Assembly: GCA_905250075.1 (NCBI GenBank)
Contig: CAJNOP010000001.1
Span: forward strand, 7,405,634-7,469,633
Reading direction: 5' to 3'
DNA length: 64,000 nt
Source: Rotaria sp. Silwood1
Taxonomy: Eukaryota; Rotifera; Eurotatoria; Philodinida; Philodinidae
A model generated the notes under the pieces. The model was given only the letters and a program-made list of their open reading frames with translations, was not told the DNA's origin and searched no databases. The position numbers and the translations under genes are program-made. Shown piece after piece: positions 41,164-51,192 of the stretch (position 1 is the stretch's first letter; every line of letters starts with the position of its first letter).

Positions 41164-41607
41164 TATTTCTTCTTGAAAAACACATACAAAAATTCATGAA
41201 TTCCGAATAATTAGTTCAAAAAATTTCCTTTTGTCCACTATAAAATAAATTCACGTACTTTGTATTTGTTCGTTTTCCCTTGATAATGACATGATTTACA
41301 ATAGTCAACTAGGCAACGACGATTCTGCGTATTAGTTGATTACTAAAAAAACGTTTGAACAGTAGTATACAAACAATTGTCCGTCAGTTTTTTATTCATA
41401 GACGCAATTTACAAGTTGCTGCCAGTTAGTAGGAATCAGCACGTACACATTCTATAGAAATAAAGCAGAAGAGAACAAACACTTTAATTCTTTATTTTTC
41501 TTCTTCACGAACTTTCTTTTTAAAGGTTTTTTCCAACTTGATAATGACGTCAATGATTCATATACATATTGAATTAATTCTCTTTTCGTTACACTCAATA
41601 CTATTGA
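41164..41607. other. Upstream region of macro-PARP gene
   Basis: A short 5' flank with no coding region. An acceptor-like TTTTTCAAG lies shortly upstream of the proposed minus-strand ATG. The frame 41452-41742 (minus) overlaps the palindrome arm and is rejected as a gene. Confidence 0.4.
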
Positions 41608-42123
41608 GTTGGTAAGAAATTTTTGTCGTTTTTTTTCGTAACTTCGTAGAACAGTCAAGAAAGTTCTAGAAGTTTCCATGCTAAGAGTATATAAAGGGAG
41701 TGTAAATATCTTTCGAACAACAATAAAACTATGGATATACACGGTGTCTCAGAAGTAAGGGAACAAGAAGGGTATCCGCTAAAATTGAACGAAAAATTGT
41801 TTATGATAGTTTGCGTACTTTTTATTGATGTAGAGAGCTGAAATTTTTATCACACCTGTATCTAGCCAAGATCTTTTATTTCTGAAAATTTCAGCTCTCT
41901 ACATCAATAAAAAGTACGCAAACTATCATAAACAATTTTTCGTTCAATTTTAGCGAATACCCTTCTTGTTCCCTTACTTCTGGGACACCCTGTATATCCA
42001 TAGTTTTATTGTTGTTCAAAAGATATTTACACTCCCATTATATACCCTTAATATGAAAACTTCTAGAACTTTCTTGACTGTTCTACGAAGTTACGAAAAA
42101 AAACGACAAAAATTTCTTACCAA
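41608..42123. repeat. Near-perfect long palindrome, arms about 250 bp
   Basis: The left arm 41608-41857 and right arm about 41875-42123 are reverse complements with few differences and only about 20 bp of loop. Blocks shared include AGTACGCAAACTATCATAAA and CTAGAACTTTCTTGACTGTT. The central 257 bp is a mariner-type MITE; the outer 125 bp of each arm is also inverted. Confidence 0.9.
41738..41994. mobile_element. Mariner/Tc1-type MITE at the palindrome centre
   Basis: Termini TACACGGTGTCTCAGAAGTA and, in complement at the other end, TACAGGGTGTCCCAGAAGTA resemble Tc1/mariner ends. TA is present on both sides (41736-41737 and 41995-41996). The whole element is one inverted repeat without coding capacity. 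Confidence 0.75.
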
Positions 42124-42218
42124 CCCAATATTTTTATCTTGTTAGGCGTAATAACATTGAATGGAAAAGGTATCATGGTGGTTATAATGTAGTCTATAGG
42201 AGAAAATAAATAAAGCTT

Positions 42219-43146
42219 AAGAGGCATTCGGAGTTATTCTAACAGCTTTTTGTTCGGGCTACACTTTTATAATGCATAGAATCATTCGTTTTAAAATAAT
42301 CCTTTGAATATACTAGACCGTATAAAAATCTGTCATTGCTTATATATTGAATTTGGTATACATGTGTCCATTCCGATTATCGTTTAATTATTATGTTAAT
42401 GGAACTTCCTTCCCATTGAGTTTACTTTGTATTCGATAGATTTTTCAAGTGTTACAAAACGAACTGCTTTGTACGAACTAAAAAAGTAGTTCACATAAGA
42501 AAACTCTTGGACCAATATTTGTGAGGACCGATTCTCAACTTTTTGATTGGTACTTGATAATTTTCAAGCAAAACAATATCCATGTCGTTTCAAACAAATA
42601 TTATATTTGAAAACAGCATAGAAACTTCATTCAACTCATATATGTTTCAAACGTTTTCTTCGACTTTTTTTCTAGTCTAATTTTCATTCCTGAATTTCGT
42701 CAGAAATATGTGAAAAAATGAATTTTAATTTAAAAGTGATTGTATTAATGAAAAGTAAGTTCTAAAGTTGCAAAAAAAAATGGGTATTGTTCTGCTTGAA
42801 AATTATCAAGTACCAATCAAAAAAGTTGAATATCAATCCTCACAAATATTGATCTAGGAGTTTTCTCATGTAAACCACGTTTTTAGTTTGTACAAAGTAG
42901 TTCGTTTTGTAACACTTGAAAAATTCTATCGAATACAAAGTAAACTCAATGGGAAGGAAGTTTCATTAACATAATAATTAAACGATAATCGGAATGGACA
43001 AATGTATACCAAATTCAATATGTAAGCAATGACAGATTTCTATACGGTCTAGTATATTCAAAAGATTATTTTAAAACGAATGATTCTATGTATTATAAAA
43101 ATATAGCCTGAACAAAGAGCTATTAGAATATCTTGAAATCACTCTT
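42219..43146. repeat. Long palindrome, arms about 360 bp
   Basis: The left arm (about 42219-42586) is the reverse complement of the right arm (about 42779-43146) with scattered substitutions. A non-matching loop of about 190 bp lies between. Blocks shared include TAATTATTATGTTAATG, CTTCCTTCCCATTGAGTTTA and TACTTGATAATTTTCAAGC. It has no coding potential and no obvious target duplication. Confidence 0.9.
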
Positions 43147-44024
43147 CACAAATATTTTTTTTTTCTGTAACACGAATGCTCATATTGCTGACCAGTATTA
43201 ATCATTAACTGCTCTTTTATTATGCTGTGAAGACAGGTCCTATTCACAGTTATGATTAAATCAAAATCTTTGATTTTAACGTGAAATTGATCATGTACTC
43301 ATGGTCTTTTATTCTAAATATTACTCTATTAATGTGAACCTTGAAGATCAAAAGGAAACAAAATGGATTCTTATGTGCCGTCGTCCTTTTAGCTAAATGC
43401 ACAAATTTCAATTGATGAAACATCTTGATTGAAATGATGATGTAACAATGACTTTACGGCTCTCATTTTATTTATTTTACATGTGCATTTAATGAAATGG
43501 ATCAGCTGGATGTTACATTGATCGTTCTCTATGACAAGCATCATATGCTATTTCATAATAGTCACATATTCAAGCTTTGTATGTTTGAAAAAGAAATAAG
43601 CCAATATGTGACAATAGAGACACAGATGGTTATAGTGTCAATCGGTTGTCCTTAGTCTCGGACACGTCCGTTGCTCTTTTTCTGACCTTGAAAATATCAT
43701 TTTTTCTCTCTTATCGATATCAACGAACAGTTATAAGGTTGCGTTCTTTAATAAAAGATGATCGATCACAATTGTAAGGTCAAATAATTCAAATCATTTG
43801 CTTTGTCATTCCATGACTCATTAAACGAAAACTAATACTTTCAAAATTTATTCTCTTTTTTTTTGTCTGCTAATTATGATACTCAGTCCAACGGTCACGC
43901 ACACATGTGCGAATGAGAGAAAGAAAGAAATGAATAAAAGAATTTCGCTCTTGTCATCGAATACAATAAATGAGAATGTTGATGAACTTATACTATGGCT
44001 CACAAAAGCGGGAGGAGCGAACAA

Positions 44025-44059
<35 letters not shown>

Positions 44060-44217
44060 AGAAATAAAACAGAGAGCAAATAAGAGAATTCTATTTTGTC
44101 ATTTTCAATAGATAGATATATGACAAAATATATTGACTAAACAAGATGATTATTGATTAAGTACAATATTCAATATGCATTCAGCTCTCAGGTCTCATTT
44201 TATTTAAATAATAAATT
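43147..44217. other. 5' flank of fascin
   Basis: No gene supported. Contains a (GA)14 run at 44028-44055. The frame 43876-44067 runs into this microsatellite and is not convincing. Confidence 0.45.
44028..44055 (+). repeat. (GA)14 microsatellite
   Basis: Uninterrupted GA dinucleotides about 160 bp upstream of the fascin start. GA tracts are common near promoters but no function is shown. Confidence 0.9.
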
Positions 44218-46149
44218 ATGATAAATAATATTTATTTTCAATTAAGACCAAAGTCATCAGTCAAGTTACCTCCATCACTTATTCCACCAACAATAGATCA
44301 TCCATCACAGTCAGTACTAAAAAAATCTTCTATTAACCAAGATGATCATTATCAAAAATCTATAAAAAATGGCGACAGTCATCATCATCATCATAATACA
44401 TCTATATCATTGAATAATACAACAATAGAAAAATCAAGTTGGTTAGTAGGTTTAAGAAATTCTAAAGGAAAATATTTAACATCAGAAACATTTGGTTGTA
44501 AAATCAATGCAAGTATGTATTTTTAAAATTTTTTCTTCAATATTATTCAAACATCTTCTTTCCAGCTGGTACATCTCTAAAACGGAAACAGATATGGACA
44601 ATTATTTATAATTGTCAAAATGATTGTGTTTATCTCCAATCATCATTAAATCATTATTTGTCCACAGATAAATATGGTCGCTTAAAATGTGATTCAAATG
44701 AAATAAATGATGATTGTCATTTTCAACTTGAATATAATCGGAATGGTCAATGGGCATTTAAATCTCTTACATATGGGTTGTATTTCGGTGGAGATAATGA
44801 TCAACTTCATTGTTTCAGTAAAACACCAGAATGGTGGTCACCTCATTTAGCGGTTCATCCACAAGTAAACTATTGCATTTTTGTATTTTTTTTTTCTTTT
44901 TCTTTCAATCAATTTTTGATTTTGATTTTTTTTTTAGATTAATTTAAAACATGTTCTTCGTAAACGTTATGCTAAATTAGATGACGATGAAATTCATGTT
45001 GATGAAATAATTCCATGGGGTAGTGATGCAATAGTTGCTGTTGAATATCTTAATGATCATTATTGTATACGATCAAGTAATGGTTTTTATGTTCATAAAG
45101 ATGGAAAACTTACAACAAACCAAACAAATGAAACATTATTTACAATTGAACTTTATAAAGGATATTTAACATTTAAAGATTGTGATCAATGCTATTTAAC
45201 AGCTATTGGTCCATTAGGAATATTAATGACAAGAAATAAAATAGTTGGAAAAGATGAACAATTTCTGTTAGAAGAAAGTAAATTACAAATATGTTTAGTT
45301 GCACCTAATGGAAAACTTGTTTCAACAAAACAAGGTATTGATTTATCAGCTAATCAATATGAACGTGATCATAGTAGTATATTTCAACTTGAATATGATG
45401 ATGAAGATTTTCATGCTTATCATATACGAACATATGATAATAAATATTGGAAAATAGAAGGTTTTAATGTACAAGCAACAGCAGATAAAAGGTAAAATAT
45501 ATAATTCATATTATGATGATCATCAGTTCTTTTTTTTTTAAATCAAATTTAGATCTCTTGAAACAAGTTTTCAAATTCAATCAACAGGTCATGGACATAT
45601 AACATTTCAAGCATTCAATGGAAAATTTATTGTTCCACATGATAATGGACATATGCGTGTTATGAATGATCAAATAAGTTCAAATGATGCATATTTTTTA
45701 ATAAAATTTATTAATCGTCCATTTTGTGTATTTAAATGTGATTTTGGTCATATTGGTTATCGAAACAAACAATCACGTATACTTGAATGTAATAAATCTT
45801 TATTTACATTATTTACATTAGAAGAACCAGATGATCGAACACATTGTGAAGGAATTGTTTATCTTAAAGGTTTGAAAAATTAAATATTATCTATGAAATC
45901 GGTTTTTTTTTTGTTTTCATTGTTTTGTTTTTTTCAATAGGATCTGATGGACTTTATTGGGAAATTTTAAATGATTTAAGTATCAGTGTCAATGGATGTG
46001 AACCATCGAAATTTGCATTAGAACTATGTTCGTCACATTCTCGAGTTATTATTAAAGCTCCAAATGGAATGTATTTACGAGCAGAACAAAATGGAAGTAT
46101 ACAAGCAACATGTCATAATAGTCGACAAGCAACACAATGGGAATTTTAA
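44218..46149 (+). CDS. FSCN1: Fascin, actin-bundling protein
   Basis: Fascin cross-links parallel actin filaments in filopodia and similar protrusions. It is built of four beta-trefoil domains. Exons 44218-44512, 44566-44864, 44938-45491, 45553-45869 and 45941-46149 give 557 aa (vertebrate fascin is about 493). After an N-terminal extension of about 70 residues, low complexity with a His run, the fascin fold starts at WLVGLRNSKGKYLTSETFG. Diagnostic segments are INATGTSLKRKQIWTI, FGGDNDQLHCF, RKRYAKL, VGKDEQFLLE, STKQGIDLSANQYE, NGKFIVPHDNG and LIKFINRPFCVFK. S102 aligns with human S39, the PKC site that controls actin binding, and the following Lys is kept. The start codon is the first ATG of the frame; a start nearer the domain cannot be excluded. 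AATAAA is at 46214. The symbol is by family; the exact paralogue is not resolved. Confidence 0.93.
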
Positions 46150-48102
46150 AAGCAAAATTTTGTTGTTTTTTTTATTTTCAACGTGATTAACTGTCTATAA
46201 TGATTTCGAACTTAATAAATCATCGTCTCTATATTTATGTAAAAAAAGATAAATATACGATACAATTTATTGATGTGAATATCGTCATACACATGCAGAC
46301 TTAATTTTTTATGGACAATTTTTCTTTCATTTGATCTTCCCTTCGTTTTTTTTTTGGCACGTAAATTATTAGTCGATTATGTTTTTAATGTGTATCGTTT
46401 TTTTTCTTAATAGAATTGACGTTATTCAACTGTGAAAATGAGTTCTAATTGTAGTGAATTTAGCAAAAAAAAAAAAACTTGGTGTTGACATTTATGTTTT
46501 TTGTTAATGTGGTGACGTTTTGTGTGAAAAAGCATATTATATTAAATTGAAGGTTCATGTACATGTTTTTTATTTTCAAGAGATTTGAACTATAACAACA
46601 CATATTGAGTGCAGATAAATACACGATATTTGAATTGTTAAATATTTACTTTGAACATCTCTTATCTTGCTTTTTTAAAAAGAACAATTAATCTTTTATA
46701 GTCTAACATCAATAATGTTTGATGAAGTATGAAAAATGAGTTTTTTTGTAATAATTTGATAATCTTCTTTTTTTTTGTAAATTAAATTCAATAATTTATA
46801 CTTATTGCAAAGAAGTTATAATGAAAAGCTTCTTTTCTATGGAAAGAAATTGAGAAAGTTGTATGATTAATTGAAATATGCTGGTTCGCTAGAAACCACG
46901 CGAGTGTCTCAAGATGAACGGGATGCATAAAAAAAATATTTCATGAATGTAGTACAAAATTTTGGTAGTTTTTTTTAGGTTATAACTAGTGATTTTCAGT
47001 CATCGGCGGAAATGTAAACTTTTGACTTCTTTTGCAACTTCAGTTATTCACTTTGTATGACTCTTTTTTTTCTTATGGGACTTTTCTTTTCTTTTACGAC
47101 TTTCTTGAATTATTTTTTAACAAGATCAACATTATACATATTATTTAGAAAACAAAATGAAATGTATCTTTAATTGTAACTTTAACAGTGAAGATAGAAA
47201 TTTTCTATGGATCATTTAATTATCACAAGCTCATGTCAAATCTAATGTTTTAATAATAAGCTATCCCTGACAATATAGGTTAAGTAGGATAATAAGAAAA
47301 ATGACATGTTGTAACTATATAAATACCTAATGAAACATAATGTTGAACGTCATCAAAAAATGAACAGAACTGAATAATTAAAGATTTTTGTCGTAAGATT
47401 CTACTTGCCGAGAAAAAACGTACGTACGCCAATTATTTTTCCGTATGTACACGTGTTTCAGACACGTGATCTAACTATTTGGTAGATTTTTTCATTGGTT
47501 CATTTCATATGTCACACAATCAAGCATGTTTACAGTTATTTTTTGTGTTTATCAATTAATCAGTTTCTGAATTTTGTGACTCGATTAAACGGATAGAATT
47601 ATGTTTTTACAAAATTAATGAACTATTATATATAATAGTTAAATGCTATGTTTCTTGTGTGAATATAATTATAAATTATTTTTGTGCAATTATATAGAAG
47701 AAGTTCTAAAACACATTGAAATTATTCTTTTTTCCAACAAAACAATAGTTTTAGTGAAGAGAATTTTATTCTATATATATTATTGTGGTCTTTCAAAGTT
47801 TAATTTATAAGTGATAATTTAAAATTATAAATATAGTTTTCGTACACAGTTACTTTTCTTATAAGAATAAAAACATAGTAAACTTCTATATAATCAATAG
47901 AATTAAGTTGATTTTTTTGATTAGGTAACATGTAGCAAATAAATGAGTAGCTTTTTGTTTTTTTTGAAAAATCGATGTCATCTTTCATCAAAACTTCATA
48001 TCAATACGAAATTAGCTCAAGACTCTCTGCTATATCCATTTCTATTTTGAGTTTACTGTATCATTCTATCATATCAAAAAATTTAGTTTTGTATTTCATT
48101 AG
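46150..48102. other. 3' flank of fascin, gene-free
   Basis: AT-rich with poly-T runs. The only frame above 60 codons (47800-47991, minus) is unconvincing. An acceptor-like TTTCATTAG ends at 48102, next to an ATG. Confidence 0.4.
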
Positions 48103-49003
48103 ATGACTATGACACTTGATTTATTCATCATCGACTGTTAATAGTTTAAATATTTCAAGTCATTCAATAGGTAAACTACCTGAAGAAAGTTCTGTACTTA
48201 TTGTTGGTGCTAGTGGTATTGAATATGAATTATTAAAATCTTTAGTTTTATGTCGTTTTCGATCTATTGGTGTTATTGATCTTAATACAATTGAAGTATC
48301 AAATTTAAATTGTCCATTTTTTATTTCGTCGTGAGTATATTAATCAATCAAAAGCTATCATCGCATGTGATAGTATATTTGTTGTCTTTGTCCATCCATT
48401 CACATTGAACCGTTTCATGATGATATAATAACAGATCCAAGTTTTGATATATCATTCTATAAACAATATGATCTTATTATCAAATGCATTTGATAATGTG
48501 CAAGCATGACAACATGTTCATCATGTGTTTATTATGTTCAAAAATTTAAAAATGAATAAACCAGATGTTTATATTAATGATAATAGTAATCGAATATTAA
48601 TTTCAGCTGATGATGAAAACAATGATGAAAAAATGTCAAAAACACTAGATCAATATAAATTAATTCATGAAATAATTTTATTATGTGATGAAGATTTTGA
48701 TAATATAAATGAAATTTTAAATAGAAAATCTATACAACATATGAAAGTCAAATTCATGCTTGAACATACAAATACAATAAAAAAATAAAGATGAATATAT
48801 TATTATTGATGATAAAATTAATAAAGAAATAAAACAAACATTAAAGCGAAAATTATCAAATGAAGATGAGGATATCGAACATAGCAGTCTTGCTATGTTT
48901 GAAAATGATTCTACGATACTGCATATAAATGGATATCATCAAACTATATCTGAAACTAATTTAAAAATTACTAGAAAAAAAAAATATAACCTAAATAATG
49001 ATG
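48103..49003 (+). pseudogene. UBA2: UBA2 (SUMO-activating enzyme subunit 2) pseudogene
   Basis: Fragments match the two ends of UBA2, the catalytic subunit of the SUMO E1. The N-terminal part (48170-48320) resembles the ATP-binding Rossmann region but reads [14 protein letters not shown] where the family has GxGGIG. The adjoining VSNLN is kept. After a frameshift near 48330, [10 protein letters not shown] follows. Further frame changes and stops break the sequence near 48430, 48490 and 48510, yet HDDIITDP, FYKQYDL and NAFDN remain readable. From 48525 the text jumps to the C-terminal ubiquitin-fold part (ILISADDENND, then KRKLSNEDED near 48845). The whole middle, including the catalytic Cys region, is missing. 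A donor-like GGTAAAT is kept at the end, which argues for a genomic duplicate rather than a retrocopy. No functional E1 could be made. Confidence 0.8.
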
Positions 49004-49983
49004 GTAAATATTCGTGTTTATATATATATGTTTACACGAAAACTATCTAACAAGTTATTATGAAATTTCGATTTGATTTTTTTTGAAATAGTTCTCATCA
49101 TTTCCTAACATAGTATAAAAAATTTAGGGACAACATGGAATCGTTACGTTATCAGTTACTGAGTAATGGTATAACGAATAATTCGTGGCTTCTATGTTTT
49201 CGTCGAAAATAGCTGTTGGGAAAAAATCATGACTTTTTTTTTTAAAAGTTTGATCGAAGATTTTCAGTGTTGTGGAAATTTTATCGAGCAATTGATTACT
49301 CGACAAAAGAATTGAATCTATGAATTCTCCATTACCATGTTACTCGATAATATTCTACTTCTAAAGAATTTTGCTCAAATCAAACATTTCCTTCTGAAAT
49401 GATTGAGTTTTAAAGGAAAAAATTGATGTACAGATCTTGCAAGTGACTTATGATCGTTTTTTTTTGACAATCGAATATTTCAAGATTACAGCTCTAGTTC
49501 TAACTAAAGTTCTTTGAGATATTCTAAAAATTATGAAACTGACTTATGGTTAAATTCATTTTAGACTTAATATTATGCCTAATAAAATTCTCGTATTTAA
49601 TCAATTTGTAGTGCATAGAATGACATTTTTTCAATATTTTTCTTTTGTTTTGATCGTTTTAGTTTCTTGTGATAATAAAAATTACGTTATATTAGATGTG
49701 ATAATGCTATGAGGAATACAAATTTCAAATGTTATTAATGAGGATTATTGTTCTATAGATATTTCTAAATTATGAGATCTTATTTATCTCTTTCTTTCTG
49801 CCTGTAAAACGTTTAAGTATTTTATTATAAAATTATCTTTGGACTATACTTTCTTTTTTGTTACTGAAATATTCGAGGTATTATTTTCTTAAAAAAAAAT
49901 ATATATAAGATTCATTCACATACTCACGTATCAATGAAACAATACGCAAAAAAAAATTCTAAATTTTTATTCTACATATCAAC
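49004..49983. other. Gene-free spacer
   Basis: No coding region, repeat or RNA gene recognised; the 49124-49306 minus-strand frame is short and featureless. Confidence 0.4.
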
Positions 49984-51192
49984 CTATGTGTAAACTTCCC
50001 GACGTGTTACATTAACGGCTAATAAGTGTAAATCATCAAGTGACATAACTTTTGATTGAAGAGCCATTAATGTTGCATATTCTCGTGCTATATAAATATT
50101 AAATGGTTCTTTTTCATAACCATCATATGCTTTTTCACGAAACATTCTTTCTGAAAATAAACTTGTTGAATGTGCATAACATTTTAGATGATATATTGAT
50201 GTTCGGTATGTAGTTTTTTTTGAATCACATGATATATCAACTTGACCTTCAATAAATAATAATTGTGTTTTTAATTTTTCTATTGTTGATTGAAAATCAA
50301 TTAAAACATAGCTTTGATTTCCATTAGATTCTTTTAATGTATATAGAAGAGTATGAACAAATTGAATAATTTGATCTGTTTTACCATAGAATGTTGAATA
50401 ATCAGGTGCTGTACCAAGAAGAAATGAACATTTTATTGGAATATATTTTCCAAATTGTGTTGTCAAAAATGTATTCATAGTTGTTATCATTAGAAAATCA
50501 TACATAGTTGGTTGAGTTTTATTTAATTGACTCATATAATCATAAATAGCAAATAAACGATCAACATTATCATCAAGTTCATTGACACGATTAAATATCG
50601 GATATTTATCAATATAAATTTGACGTTGAGATATTGATTGTTGTGAAAATAATTTATGATTAATAAGTATACATCGTGATATTTGTCGACGAGATGCTCG
50701 TTGATTTTCTATATGACAATCTAAATGTTCTAATAATTTTTGTATTGTATTTGGAAATTTATCATCAATAAGTATAATTATATCTGTACGCCAACGATCA
50801 ACTGTAAACATTTCTGATTCAATCCAACTTCTATAAAACCAACGAAATTGTACCAAATAATATTCAGTATTAATTGATGGAAAACGAACAATAACACCAC
50901 GAACAATTGATCGTGAACGATATTGTTCAATAGTTACTAAATTTTCACGACATTTTATCAGTGGTTCCGTAATTTGTCGATTAGGCTCAGCTGATATAAA
51001 AACTGTCGTTGTTTGGTCTTTTACCCAATCTTGTGATAAAAGTCGTATATGATTAAATCGTTTATTTGAACGATAAACGATATTATCAGAAGCTTCATAT
51101 GTTGGAACCAAAACATGAAGAAAAAAAACAAAAAAAACAAGTATTGCAGCTGTCGAGAATAATAACGAGGTGAGAGTTTTAAAACGAAACAT
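49984..51192 (-). CDS. Intronless type II membrane protein, DUF7164/glycosyltransferase-like
   Basis: A single open frame of about 400 residues from the favoured Met (51192), or 433 from an upstream Met at 51285. The favoured start gives a short basic cytosolic stretch (MFRFKTLTS) followed by one membrane helix (LLFSTAAILVFFVFFLHVLV), the layout of Golgi or ER lumenal enzymes. Lumenal motifs YYLVQFRWFYRSW, DRWRTDIIILID and MYDFLMITTMNTFLTTQFG resemble a family I associate with DUF7164, found in rotifers, algae and other eukaryotes. That family resembles glycosyltransferases. Where relatives, as I recall them, have an acidic DxD-like site (RTDxD), this protein has ITTMNT, so activity is doubtful. 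N-glycosylation sequons (NKT, NQS, NVT) occur. The family assignment is from memory and uncertain; that the frame is a real gene is well supported by length and codon pattern. Confidence 0.65.
   Translation of the reverse strand: MFRFKTLTSLLFSTAAILVFFVFFLHVLVPTYEASDNIVYRSNKRFNHIRLLSQDWVKDQTTTVFISAEPNRQITEPLIKCRENLVTIEQYRSRSIVRGVIVRFPSINTEYYLVQFRWFYRSWIESEMFTVDRWRTDIIILIDDKFPNTIQKLLEHLDCHIENQRASRRQISRCILINHKLFSQQSISQRQIYIDKYPIFNRVNELDDNVDRLFAIYDYMSQLNKTQPTMYDFLMITTMNTFLTTQFGKYIPIKCSFLLGTAPDYSTFYGKTDQIIQFVHTLLYTLKESNGNQSYVLIDFQSTIEKLKTQLLFIEGQVDISCDSKKTTYRTSIYHLKCYAHSTSLFSERMFREKAYDGYEKEPFNIYIAREYATLMALQSKVMSLDDLHLLAVNVTRREVYT

Noticed and set aside
41452..41742. Minus-strand frame of 96 codons
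   Set aside because: More than a third lies in a palindrome arm and there is no domain or splice partner.
48116..48788. Possibility that the UBA2-like frames are exons of an intact gene
   Set aside because: Stops and frameshifts fall within conserved segments, the ATP loop is altered, and the middle of the protein is absent in the short interval.
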